Source: Thelonectria olida (Eukaryota; Ascomycota; Sordariomycetes; Hypocreales; Nectriaceae). Taken from it: DNA of 64,000 nt. This document shows, in pieces, positions 10,185-21,602 of this stretch. Each line of letters begins with the position of its first letter. Within the stretch, counting starts at the first letter, position 1. Location: assembly GCA_020736575.1 (NCBI GenBank), contig JAGPYM010000024.1, positions 186,001 through 250,000 on the forward strand, written 5' to 3'. Below the pieces are notes generated by a model. That model did not search any database and was not told where the DNA came from. It worked only from the letters and a program-made list of their open reading frames with translations. Position numbers and translations under genes: made by a program.

Positions 10185-11046
10185 CTGTGTTTGCAGTCTT
10201 CAAATCTCTCCAACTTTACCACATGACTTATATACCGGTAATTAGATGTAATATATTTATTATTTCGAGCCTCTCCTATCTTTAATTATGACCTCTTCAT
10301 GATAGGAACCTATAGATTGCACTTTATGGCCCTAGATGAGTATTGATCCTGCTCTTGGTGGAGAATTAGCACCGTCTGAGATCCGGAACTCAGATTGTAT
10401 AGCCCGCAGGATATACCCGAATACAGGACAATTATGACTATCTGGGAAGCACAAAATTTGGATATTAGTAATCTATAAATATATACTCTATTTATCTAGG
10501 CCTGTATTAAGTGGAAGGAGGTATACTTTCTTATGGGGTTGCGAAAGGATATTACATACTAGCCTGGAGGAGAATAAATATATTAGCAACTGGCTGTGTG
10601 AAGGACTTACTATATTATTATCTTGTAGTAAAGTGCTTGTTGTATACGGCGAAGTAAATAGTTCTATTTAGGTTAATTCAGATGATGATCTACATTATAA
10701 TTGAATGGAATAATGCCCTTTAAACTATATACCGATTGTTACATCATCTCTGCTAAGGCTGCTAAAGCTGCTAGCCTGATATCATCTCTGCTATCCTGCT
10801 AAGCTGATATCGTATCGGATATGATATCAGGATAGGCAAGTCTGCCAACGACCTGGTGTCTTGAGTCTCATCTTCGACTTGGTTAAGGTCGTTCTTAGTT
10901 GACACTGCCCGCTCATGTAGCCGCACGACCCCTATCATATGCGACCCCCAATTCCGCCACCTAGCGCCACTTTCTCTTGTACCTTCAAACAGGAATTCCA
11001 CTATACATATATAGCACCGGCGGAGTCGCCTCGCGCTCCGAGCGCC
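10185..11046. other. AT-rich non-coding stretch
   Basis: No gene is seen. The stretch to about 10740 is AT-rich with many TpA steps. At about 10750-10830 short GCTAAG/GCTGCTA and GATATCA repeats occur. From about 10850 the composition becomes GC-richer toward the 3' end of the methyltransferase gene. Confidence 0.5.
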
Positions 11047-12248
11047 TTACACTTCGCCAGGATATGGCTTCCTCCCCCATACAACGAAGGTAGGCACGTA
11101 GCAGTGTATACGTGGGTTGGTAAGATCCCGTCGAACATCTATGAGAGAAACCTATAAATTCGTGAGCAGACTTGCCCATTTCCTAGTACAATGAAACCAT
11201 GAATGTAGTGGTGCCTTGAGCTATACTTACCTCGATCTGTGCGCTCGTTCGTTCAAACGCCTTATTGAAGAGCTGGTAAGAGAAGCCGGCCATTCCCTCC
11301 AAGAGGTTTATCCCCCACATATACCCTATTTCCTTGAGTCGGGTGTCCTTGGCCCACCCGCCAATGGGCATTTTGAAGATGCGCTGTTGTACATCGACGA
11401 AGCCGACCCTCTCGAAAACCTCCTTAAGGGTGGCCCCAAAGATAGCAGGGCGATTAAGCTTTTCTGATGCGGCGATTAGGTCATTAAACCATGCCGCTAC
11501 GGGTCCGTTAGGATCCAGAGTGCCATCGTCGCAGCAAACATTACAATCGACTTCTTGCGACTCGAACCACCCGCCAGGCTCGAGCGCGGTGAAGGCTTGC
11601 TCTGCAATCTGAGCCTCAAAGGCGGCCCAGCTGCCGGAGGTGGCTCGAGTATGGATATAGTCGAATTGTTGCGAGAAGTCCCAAGGGTCGGTCCTGGAGA
11701 CAGTCAGATGGGATGGCGCAGAGCCGACTTCCATCAGCCACGTCAGCACGTGCTTGGATAGGCACTTACGAATCCTCCACGTAGAAGTGAACGTTAGGAG
11801 GCACGTCCGCTGGTTGTATAGGGGATAGATCCGTGCCAATAACCATGGATTCGGGGAACAAGTCGCCCATCTGGATGGCCCAATCGCCTACGCCTGTGGC
11901 CACGTCGAGGATGGCGCATGGAGGCCTCGAGGTCGAGAGCGGAGCAAGGTACAGCCTGTCGTCCAAGAGCCTCTTGATGCACTCGCCCTGGAGCTGCAGG
12001 CGCTCCTGCTCCGGGGTGTCGTTGGGAAAAGCGTATGCTGAACGCCCACTGTCAGTTGGAACTCTGGGGGGGTAGAGGGGAGGGAGAGGAGGTTTCTTAC
12101 AACCGGCACGATAGGCGTGATAAGTGCGCCCAAACTCCTCGGGAAAGGTTCGCACGCTATCTGACAGGGAGGCTGAGTCGTTCCTGTTGTCACTCCAGTT
12201 AGAATTTGACGATGTCGACGTTGCCTCTCCAATGGAAGACGCTGACAT
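11047..12248 (-). CDS. LaeA-like SAM-dependent methyltransferase (4 exons)
   Basis: Four exons fit one minus-strand frame of 324 codons: 12248-12101, 12037-11770, 11693-11227 and 11138-11047. Introns are 63, 76 and 88 bp. The first two start GTAAGA and GTAAGT; the third uses GTATAG. The protein carries YHAYRAGSYAFPND at the start of the domain. The SAM-binding motif I is ILDVATGVGDW (residues 92-101), followed by GTDLSPIQP and a LEPGGWFESQEV segment. It ends in CYVPTFVVWGRKP, the usual LaeA-family C-terminus. Such proteins are putative methyltransferases linked to LaeA, a nuclear regulator of secondary metabolism; most paralogues have unknown substrates. The third splice was chosen because it restores this conserved C-terminus. 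The start is the first ATG of the frame, and an upstream exon cannot be excluded. Confidence 0.8.
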
Positions 12249-14714
12249 GGTCGAAAACTATCATCACAGGCATCCCACGCCGTCGAGTCAGCTCGCTGCA
12301 TCCTCACAAGATCACATCGAACAGGTCCGCCTACATCCGGCTCGATGAAGCTGCCTGCCCCGCCCGCCTCCACAATCGAGCAGTCAAAGGTGAACTCGAA
12401 GTCCCGCCCATTCGCATCGTCGCCATCGTCGCCATCGCCTCGCCGGCCGCCGTGATGTCTGCTTTCCATGTCCGCCACTGGCTGCAAGGTGTACGAAATA
12501 AAAGAGGAAAATTGTTCGACAAATGCCACCTTAGGATGCGGCTATCATAAGGGCTGCTTGAAGCGGCTCCAAGGAAATGAATTGATCCTGCTCCGCCGAA
12601 TTTTCGAGAGAGGTCCAGAGATGGCGGTGTTGGTGCAAAAAGGGCAGCCAACTGAGATCGACATGACTATCGTCGACCGAGGACCGGATTAACTATTTTC
12701 GGCACGGTAATTGCGAAGAGGCGTCGGCCCTAAAGAAGAAATCGGAAAGTCGGTCAAGGACAATGGAATGACTATTGAAGCCACAATTGCGCTCGGGTAG
12801 CTACGCTAGGCTGCAACCAGCACAGGGGGTACGCAAAACCACACACACATCGACGTCCCTCAAAGTGCGGTATGTGCCTGCCATAATTATCATTCGTCCC
12901 AGTCGGTCGGGAATCCCAATCCCACGGACCTGGTCTAGGCCCTGCCGCATGTTACCGGGAACACGGCATGACGCACGACCCTCCAAATGGCCACCTCGAC
13001 CTGCCAAAACTAGCTTTGGATTTTGTTGTCCGCCCTCAGGGCAGGCAACAGAGAGACCAGACGAAAGGGAGAGATAAGGTTTGCAAAGGGACGAGGGCTC
13101 AGACTGTTCAGAGGAATTGTCTGCGTGCGTGCGTCCTAGCAGATGCAAGCTTTCGGAGCTGACATCTGTTGGCGTGGTGGTTACTGGTCACTTCTCACCA
13201 CCTCATTCATGCACCGAGCGGGGAAACCCTGGCCTCCAAAAAGTGGGTTCCGAAAAGGTAACTGGAACCAGTGGAGGGACGAAGTTGCACTGACGGCAGA
13301 TTCCGGCGTCTTGGCATCAAGCTCCCTAGCACCAAATCTTGGCCATCGTCTATCTCGAGACTATTGCTGCCCACCAGACGGGTTTCGCATGGCCAGTCCT
13401 ACGATTGTTGAAGAACTGGAGACCCGTCCGGCAAACTCTCTGCCAAGATAGTCGTCTCCGCTGAACTCTAGCATTCGAGCCGCCAAAGTTGGTCAGGGGA
13501 GTGTGCCGTGATGGTCCGATCTGCTGGTGGCTGGGATGTGGATACTATGTAAGGAGCTGTGCTCCTCTGAGGCATATGCAACTTAGACCTTTCAATATAA
13601 CTAACATCCCTTTTGTTTTATCATGCCGCGAGTCGCTATTCTAAACGAAGTGCGAATATGTAGCCACTCTATCTTCTCCATGCGCCGGCGTGCACACGAC
13701 GGAGATGCCACTATTCAAGGGATTGACTAGAACGCAATCAGTACACACACCTACTTACCAGCGCGTCCGTGCAAAGTTCTTGGCCCATTCAGCGGTCGGC
13801 AAGTGCCGCTACTGAATGTCAAGTGTCCAGCTAGCTTACTTTAGCCACCTCTGATCTACGCTTTCGTCAACTCGGCAGTTCCCTACGTTCAGGTCTCGAG
13901 AATCCTCAACGTATCCTGCGCCTTATGCCAAAGAGCTACCGACGGCATTCTGTATGAGAGGGGCTCTGTGAATCTCCCATGCACCTCCTTCCAAGGCCGA
14001 CTCTTATCCTCCTTCATCCGAATGAGCGGGTCGTCTGTGTCAGCTGTGCGGGACTGTTCCCATACTCGCAGAATATATGGCATAGATGGATCCCTGAATT
14101 CCACATCATGGTGTCCCTTTCTGCTGGCAGGGGTCACTCGCTTCCTCATGGAGCTTTCTAGAATGTTCAGCACGAGATCCAGTATCCAAACAACCGAGGA
14201 CGAAGGAGAACCGTGAGATGATCGAGACGGTCGCACAGTCCCTCAGGGCGAGGTCAAGAGCTACAGTGGGTGGTAGATGATTAGGCCGTGTATGTACAGC
14301 AGCAGTAATCAATATTGGTATCCAGTCTATGAACTAGAAGTGCCGAAGAAAGTATTCGGAATTTACCAATTCCTCGGAGCTTTTGAACAGGATTCCCAAT
14401 CACAGCTATTCCGTACCGTTTCCCTACCTTCTTTAACTTTTCGAAATAGTCATTACTTATGTCTAAACCGTCGTTATTATTCCCGTCGCCCTCGGTATTA
14501 TTCAAGGACCATTGAAACAGAATTGTTGCATCTAGAAGGCTCTATGATAACAATATCTAATTTGGGTTATAATGAGAGATCAACGGTTGCTTTTAGCTCT
14601 TGTTAAAATAGTCAGTGAATTTGTACTTTTATTATCCTCTCGACATTGGTTTTCCCACAGGGTTTTCCCAATGAACTAGGCTAATGAAATTTATTCCGCT
14701 TGAATATACCTATA
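12249..14714. other. Long stretch without a convincing gene
   Basis: No recognisable gene is seen in about 2.4 kb. A minus-strand frame at 13889-14236 contains LIRMKEDKSRPWKEVHGRF, which loosely resembles a SANT/Myb-type helix. It lacks the rest of the domain, so it may be a remnant. The stretch 12249-12550 has an open frame opposite and upstream of the methyltransferase start and probably holds its promoter. Confidence 0.35.
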
Positions 14715-16574
14715 ACGTATGTGATAAGCATGCGACGCATCCAAGTATGCGACGCACTTTTCCCACCTCCACCTAACTTTTCACTTTATTAAGTAAATCA
14801 CAACCACCAAACATGTCACAGTCAAATACTGAGGCAAAAACCCTTCTTGCACTTCAAGCCCTTCAAAACGATCCAAAACTAAGTGTCCGACATGCCGCTA
14901 GCATCTATGAAGTCTCTGAGCCGAGGCTACGTCGCCGGAGGAATGGCATTCAATCTCGACGCGATTGGATCCCCAAATCACGTCGTCTGACCAATCTAGA
15001 AGAAAAATAATTGTTCAGTTCATTCTCGACCTGGATTCGCGAGGATTTCCCCCGCGACTGCGTGGTGTTGAAGAAATGGCCAACCGACTGCTCGCCGAAC
15101 GCGACGCGTCACCCGTCGGCAAGCGCTGGGCTTCCAACTTCGTCAGGCGACAGCCAGACCTCAAGACGCGTTTTAATCGTAGATACGACTACCAGAGGGC
15201 CAAATGCGAAGATCCGACCATCATTCGCGATTGGTTCAGGCTCGTAGAGAACACAATCGCGAAATACGGTATCAACGTAGCTGACATCTACAACTTTGAC
15301 GAGACTGGCTTTATGATGGGAGTCATTGCAAGCGGAATGGTTGTCACGGGCGCGGAAAGACGTGGAAAGGCGAAATCAGTGCAGCCTGGAAACCGGGAAT
15401 GGGTTACGGCCATCCAGGCGATCAATGCGGAAGGCTGGGCGATCGCGCCGTTCATCGTGGTTGCCGGCCAATATCACCTCGCCACCTGGTACCGAGAAAG
15501 CAACCTCCCGGGGGATTGGGCTATTGCCACGACTCACAATGGCTGGACCGACAATAATATGGGCCTTGAGTGGCTCAAGCACTTCGATCGACACACCAAG
15601 GCCCGATCAACCGGTCGCTATCGTCTTCTGATCCTCGATGGGCACGATAGTCACCACTCGGTCGACTTTGAGAAATATTGCCAGGATAACCACATAATTA
15701 CGTTATGTATGCCGCCTCATTCATCTCATCTACTCCAGCCTCTTGATGTCGGGTGCTTTGGGCCGCTCAAAAAGGCATATGGTCGAGAAATTGAGCAATT
15801 GATCAGGTGCTCGATAAACCATGTTTCAAAGACTGAGTTCTTCACAGCCTTTTATGCCGCCCACGAAGCCGCGATGACAAGGAGTAATATTGAGGGAGGT
15901 TTTCGAGGGGCTGGACTTGTTCCCTTGAACCCGGAAAATGTCATATCGAAGCTTGATGTGCAGCTACGGACTCCAACGCCGGTTAGAGAGGAGGCTGACC
16001 TCCCCGACCCTTGGGTCTCGAAGACGCCAAAGACGGTGCTTGAAGCTAGCTCACAGTCTGAATACCTCGAAAGACGAGTGAGAAGGCATCAGAGCAGCTC
16101 TCCAGCATCAATTCTTGAGGCACTTAAGTCACTTTCAAAGGGAACGAAGGCAATAATGCATCAGAATGCCCTATTGAAGTCGGAGAACCAGATGCTTCGA
16201 CAGGCAAATGAGACTCTTAGCAAGCGGCGTAGAGTAAAAAAAACACGGCTACGGAATGGAGGGAAGATGACTGTAGGTGAGGGAAGGGATGAGATTGATC
16301 AGAAAGACGTTAATGCGCAGGTGATGGCCGAATTATCTAGAAGTGGTGGTCACGGAAGGTCGGCGCCGGCGAGGGAAAGGCGGTGTGGAAAATGTGGTAA
16401 GGCAGGTCATAACTCAAGAACATGTCAGATTATTGTTGAGATGTCTGGAGAAGAGCATAGCGATTAGTTTTAATTGATTGAATGCTGTGTTGTATTTTTA
16501 TTGAAGTTCTTATGTTGAAGATTAGGAGAAAGTGCGTCGCATACTTGGATGCGTTGCATGCTTATCACATACGT
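14715..16574 (+). mobile_element. pogo/Fot-type DNA transposon (copy 1)
   Basis: The element is bounded by 46-bp inverted repeats (14715-14760 and 16529-16574) that differ at one position. It is flanked by TA on both sides (14713-14714 and 16575-16576), the target duplication of Tc1/mariner elements. The host sequence around the target, with the element removed, would read cctaTAtagg, a small palindrome. The repeats contain GCGACGCA twice. One long transposase frame with a single frameshift fills the interior. Confidence 0.9.
14813..16467 (+). pseudogene. pogo-type transposase, one frameshift
   Basis: The first 65 codons from ATG 14813 contain the helix-turn-helix start (LSVRHAASIYEVSEPRLRRR). 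The continuation from about 15003 lies in the next frame. An A-run at 15003-15007 is one base short of keeping LEE-KIIVQF continuous. The rest is intact, with the first catalytic Asp in IYNFDETGFMMG, the second in LILDGHDSHHS and the third in HLLQPLDVGCF (DDD triad of pogo/Fot). A coiled-coil-like stretch precedes a C-terminal CCHC knuckle, CGKCGKAGHNSRTC. The knuckle is unusual for a DNA transposase but occurs in some fungal pogo elements. Repaired length would be about 551 residues. The break could be a real mutation or a homopolymer reading error. Confidence 0.85.
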
Positions 16575-16854
16575 TATAGGAATACCGTTTTTAATTCTTC
16601 TTAACTATTAGTTATAAGGTAATCAAGATAAGGTCTATAACTGCCTATATCCTTAGATCTGGTGTATAGACGCTGTACACTTACGCACCACCCTACATAT
16701 TGTCACGGGCACCTATACTGCTACGACAACAGGGCAAAAGATTAGGCATTGACCGCGATCGTAGCAATCAACTAGGTGCACCAGCCGCTTATCAATCTAT
16801 CGAGCCGTACGGTGGACCAAGCCGTACACATATTGCTCATAAAGTGCATAAAAG

Positions 16855-17345
16855 ATGCTGGTTACTCAAGTTAACTTTACAACCTCAGAGACGGGATTGA
16901 CAAATCACGAGCTTGGAAAGGAGTGGCTCATCGAGTCATCGGTGTTTTCGATCCCTTTACCAAGGCGAAAGCTCGAAACGGTCGTGATTATCGCCTTCTC
17001 ATTACTGATGGCCATTCTAGCCATGTTAATATGGACTTTCTCTTCGTTCTCTCCGGAGAACATTGCGAGTGGGTGGAAACGGACTGGTCTTAGACTCACT
17101 CTTATGCCCTTTGATCCAGAAGTGGTCTTATCACAGATCACTGAGAAAGTAGAAGCTGATTCAGATACAGGCAGCGACTCAGCAGAATCACTAGCCCTCC
17201 AGCAACCTACTGCTCGGGATTTGCGCCGACTTGTTGATAAAGTAGTCGACAAGTCCTCTGGCGATTCTGATCGCAACAGTCGAAAGCTGAAGAGTACTCT
17301 CGGAAGACTCCATTAGATGCACGTCGCCAACGAGAGTTTTACGAT
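16855..17345 (+). pseudogene. Old pogo/Fot transposase relic
   Basis: Fragments of another pogo-type transposase lie in several frames. FTTSETGLTNHELGKEWL is followed in another frame by a segment around RDYRLLITDGHSSHVNMDF, which holds the second catalytic Asp. Then comes the C-terminal region with RTGLRL and PFDPEVVLSQI and a basic helix. The piece between the second Asp and the C-terminal region is deleted and frames shift at least twice. It is not the same family as the neighbour at 14715-16574. Confidence 0.65.
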
Positions 17346-17938
17346 CAGACGTTTGCCGCATCTTCGATTGCGATGCAGTCGGTACTAGCCAACCACCGCT
17401 TTAGGGTCCCGCACATCTTCTCGATCAAGTACCCCTGGGGCCCCGAGAAGACTGTTAGCATATTTGCCGTCATCATGAAGAACGAATACCACATCATCTC
17501 CGTCGGACCCTCGCCTACTTCACCTGGCAGAGAGGTCATTCGGGTTCTTTACGCAACCGATATCAAAACGGGGAACAACATCAAGGAAGCAATCGAGGTG
17601 ACGGACACCAAGAAATATACATCCTTCATGTCTATCTCGTTCAAGGCCTATCTAGTGGCTATTCTGGAGCACCCATACCCTTACCAGTGTGGACCATTGC
17701 CTCGCCCCAATTCCTAGAAGATGACGTTTGGTACGACGTCTTGGTTATCCATAGAGCCGTTCATGTCACCGCCGCGAGTAATTGGTCTCATATTCCGAAC
17801 CCAGCAGTAATATTGACGTCCAATGTTCACGCTTCCTTCAAACCGCGACCTTTCGCATTCCTAGATGTGGTCGACTACGGACACCGCACAAACTCGGCGT
17901 ATTCACTGGCCTGTAAAGTAAAGACAAACTGTGTGTAA
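17346..17938 (+). pseudogene. Unrecognised, probably frameshifted gene
   Basis: Two overlapping plus-strand frames follow each other. One runs to 17717 (containing RVPHIFSIKYPWGPEKTVSI) and the other covers 17687-17938 (containing DDVWYDVLVIHRAVHVTAAS). Both have ordinary amino-acid composition and look beta-rich, so a single broken gene is plausible. No family was recognised. It begins right where the pogo relic ends. Confidence 0.3.
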
Positions 17939-18768
17939 CAATAAGCCGCCACAAAGTTTATACGAGGTGACGCTGAGTCTTGTGTCGTTTCCCCTCGCAC
18001 ATCACGAGAACAGCGGCCAGCAATAATAAGCCGCCGCAGTACTTAGGGATGATAACCTCCCAAGACGTCATACTCGCACACAGCCAGCCGCTTTCCCTTA
18101 GGGATATCGTATAACCAGATTGAAGGAAGTTCCCGGTCAGTTTTAACCGCATTTCTTAGCCGCCACAACTGAGGGTCGGCTAAAATTCAGCACCGACTTC
18201 GATGTTTCAAAGTCAGTTGAGTTTGCGGGTTAGGATTTACTACTGGCCGCCGGTATTGCTTCATGGCTCTTACCTGATCCCTACTGTAGTGATATAACCA
18301 CGGCCGAATGTGTCAGACGGACGAAGTCGTGGTCAAAATATTAGCCAGCTATGGCTATCGCCAATTGGTTCAGAGCTTACGGAGCTCTGTCATGTGAAAA
18401 TCCATCTGCTGCTTTTCTCTTCTGCTCTTATACATTAGCAATAGATCTCTCAAACTTTGGGAGTATCATACGATACATAAGAAGGCGGGTCGAAGTTTGC
18501 AGCTGAACCTGCACCATCCGTGCCGATAGGGTCGGACTTGACTCCACTTTTGACTCATCCCGGCAGATGTAAACAATTCTCCACCTCAGCTTATGTAGCA
18601 TGATGCTTGCATACTCTGTGTATTTCCGCGGAGGACCCGGGGCCCTGCAGTAAGCACGACAGAGCAGGCTCATGATATTTGCTATAAGAAATCCGTGTCT
18701 TGTTCATCAAATCTATACATCAACCAGCTACTCAGGTTTTCAGGCTCTCAAACGTTCCATCATCCATA
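17939..18768. other. Intergenic, promoter side of the hydrolase gene
   Basis: No gene is seen. Around 17941-18035 the phrase ataagccgcc occurs twice, about 85 bp apart. The last 100 bp before 18769 form a C/A-rich leader that probably contains the transcription start of the next gene. Confidence 0.4.
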
Positions 18769-20680
18769 ATGTCTACTCGAAATTGGCAGTCCAGGCATGG
18801 ACTCTCCGGCGCCGAGTTTCAGGCTCTGTTCGATTCTTTGACCTCTCAGGGTTATCGTCTCGTCGACCTCAGCGGTTACACTTCCAACGACAAGGTGCTT
18901 TTCACATGCTTATTTGAGCAGTTCACGGGCCCAGCTTGGTACGCCTACTTTGGCATGACTAGCGCCGAGTACCAGGTCAAGTTTGACGACTTGACGAGCA
19001 AGGGCTATGTGTTGACTCTTGTTAACGGGTATACGTTGCCGGATGGCTCTGATCGCTACATCGGCATTTTCCAGAAAATCGCCAATCCGCCCAGCTGGAT
19101 TGCGCGCCATGGAATGGACTCCCAGAGTACGTTGACCCACATTTAGGAAGCTTAGATGCGAATGTTGACTGATATTTATAGCCTATCAAAGCGAATATAA
19201 TAAATGGGTTGGAGCAGCGGGCTTTAATATCAAGCACGTCAGTGGATACACCTCGGCCGGGCAAGTTCGCTACGCCGCCATCTGGGACAAGAGCCCGCGA
19301 GGTGAAATCAAAGCTCGCCATGGCCTGACTGCTGAGAACTATCAGAGCGAATATGACACTCTAAATTTACTAGGTTTTCGTTTGGTCCACGTCAGTGGTT
19401 ATGGTGTCCACAGCATCGCTTACTATGCGGGAATCTGGGAGAAATCGGGCTCCAACACTCCTCTAAGCGCCCGCCACGGTTTGACTGCTCGGGAATATCA
19501 GAGTGTCAGTACCAACAATTATTACCAAGGGTATCGTCTGAGGCGAGTCTCAGCATACACGATCAACCATTCTGAGCGCTTTGCGGCTATCTGGGAAAAT
19601 CCCAACATGTCACGCCACGACTTGGACACGATCAACAGCAAAATCGTCTCCCTCATGTCCGAGAAAGATATCCCGGCGTTCTCCATGGCTATCACCCAAA
19701 ACGAGAAGCTGGTCTTCGCCAAGGCGTTCGGTTACTCTGACAAGTCCATTAAGGAAACCGCCAATCCCGATAGTCTCTTCCGCATCGCCTCCATCTCTAA
19801 ATTCGTCACTTCCCTCGCTGTTAACAGTCTCATCGACGAAGGCAAATTCACGCTTGACTCAAAAGTGTTCGGCGAAGGTCCCCTTCTCGGCCTGAAATAT
19901 GGCACCCGTCCCTACAGCGAGTGGTACAAAGCCGTCACTGTCAAGCAGCTTCTCAACCATACAGCAGGCGTCCCAAAGAACTTTAACGACGGCTCCACGG
20001 CTGATGAGCTCGTGAGTAATATGCTAGACAGCATGCCCGTCCGCTACCGCCCCGGCACAGCGTACGACTACAACAATACGGACTACGTCGTTCTTGGGCG
20101 CATCGTTGAGGCCAAATCCGGCATGTCGTATGGCAACTATGTCCGCGACGTGGTTCTGCGCAAAGCCGGCATCACGGACATGCAGATTGCCGGGCCCACC
20201 GTCGCCGACCGCAAGCCAAATGAGGTGCTCTACTACGGTGCGGGCAGCTACCCCAGCATCCCGTTCGAGCGCGACCAGCCGGCCGGGTCTTGGATTGCGC
20301 GACCGATCGATCTTGTGGCAATCCTGTCGCGTGCCGACAAGTGGCCCGTTCGCCCAGACAATCTCCTCTCCACCGAAAGCTTGAAAGCGCTGTACACACC
20401 CTCGCATGCGCCTGCCGCCACTCCTGGCGGGAACACAGGTGACACATACGGCCTCGGCTGGATCGTATTCCCCACCTGGCAGGGCCACAACGGCGGCCTG
20501 TCAGGCACCATGTCGTTTCTCGTGCGGCGCAACGACGGGTACACGTATGCCTTTGTCACGAACAACGATTTCCCCGATAGGGACACCTGGTGGATCAAGA
20601 AGAATATTATGGACCCTATCTGTGATGCTAGCATAGTTTGGCCGCAGTTGGATTTCTTCCCCGCTAGCATTTCGGGGTAG
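18769..20680 (+). CDS. Repeat-domain plus beta-lactamase-fold serine hydrolase (polyglycine-hydrolase-like)
   Basis: Two exons (18769-19126 and 19182-20680, intron 55 bp) encode 618 residues. The N-terminal half has about five degenerate repeats of some 45-50 residues built like ARHGLTxxEYQ...GYRLxxVSGYT...YAAIWE, matching the bacterial tandem repeat domain (BTRD1). The C-terminal half is a class C beta-lactamase/transpeptidase-like domain. It has SISK (Ser323, Lys326), Tyr416-N-N as the YxN motif, and HNGG near residue 555. This architecture is that of fungal polyglycine hydrolases, secreted proteases that cut plant class IV chitinases. No N-terminal signal peptide is visible from this ATG or from the upstream in-frame ATG at 18700. 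So the protein may be cytosolic, or an upstream exon is missed. The gene looks intact. Confidence 0.75.
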
Positions 20681-21602
20681 AAAATTTGAAGGGGCAACCG
20701 GACATCCGAAGCAACCTTTGAAGAGTAAATTGGCCTTAAAAGATGATATCTGGCTCGATTTGACTTGTTTTTTTGTATCTTTGGGCTCTTTTGCAGTGTG
20801 CTAGGTCATGGTGAAACTAGTTTGTGTTAATTTGATGAGGAAATGTTGGCAATTTGGACCATTGAATGTCAATTTGAGTCAATACGTGATGGATTAAGCT
20901 GTAACTATCCCAGTTTGACGAATTCGGCATACTTAGGTGCTGGAAGCAGGGTTGAAAGAAGCCACTCCACTCAATCCACTCGTTGATTCCACTGTCCACC
21001 CCTCTGCCAAAACTCTAGTGGACTGGCTAATCAACTGAACCCACTAGACGATCTCGTGGAGTTGGGTGCTGGCTCGCAAAGGTATGAGATCTTGGGCAAC
21101 GTACGTCACTAGAAATCGCTCATCTTAACTTTTCCTAGATATCAACCGCGCACTAGCTCTTTTCCTGTCATATGCCGTTAAGATGAAACTCGTGGAGCTC
21201 TTTAGGGACGTGGGCCTAGAGAAGCTTAAGACACTTCCCGGCGCTTTATGCGACCTTTTTTTGGTAGCTCTAAAGGCAGGACGTGCAGATGACGGGTGAG
21301 GTGAGGTTTTCATTCAGATTATATCTTCGTTATTAATTGCTAGTAGACAAGCTCAAGCGACTTCCATCGAGTTCGGCTCTTATCCAGATTCACAACCAGT
21401 CTTGATTCAGAGGTCCCAAGCTCCACAAGATATTAGAGTATCACTGACCTCTTCTGAAAGCCATCATGTTCAATCTGAGCGCTCGGGAAAACGTCCCATC
21501 GAAGACGCAGGCTGCATTGACGACCGGACACAAGACATACCTAGAGTCTTTGGTCTCAACAAATCAAGACTAGCAACTACATCTAGAGAGCGCCTCATTG
21601 GG
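20681..21602. other. Intergenic with a possible gene remnant
   Basis: Most of this stretch has no coding signal. At about 21139-21300 (+) a frame reads INRALALFLSYAVKMKLVEL and continues to a stop. It is preceded by CTTAAC and a TTTCCTAG acceptor, so it could be the last exon of a lost gene. The upstream exon could not be assigned. Confidence 0.25.

Noticed and set aside
1890..10192. 8-bp target duplication for the hAT element
   Set aside because: The flanking 8-mers match at only four positions, so it was not annotated as a duplication.
10750..10840. GATATCA/GCTGCTA repeats as an origin or centromere motif
   Set aside because: The repeats are short and degenerate, and no known functional motif was recognised.
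13889..14236. Minus-strand SANT/Myb-like frame
   Set aside because: Only one helix-like stretch resembles the domain and there is no supporting gene structure, so it is only mentioned in the intergenic note.
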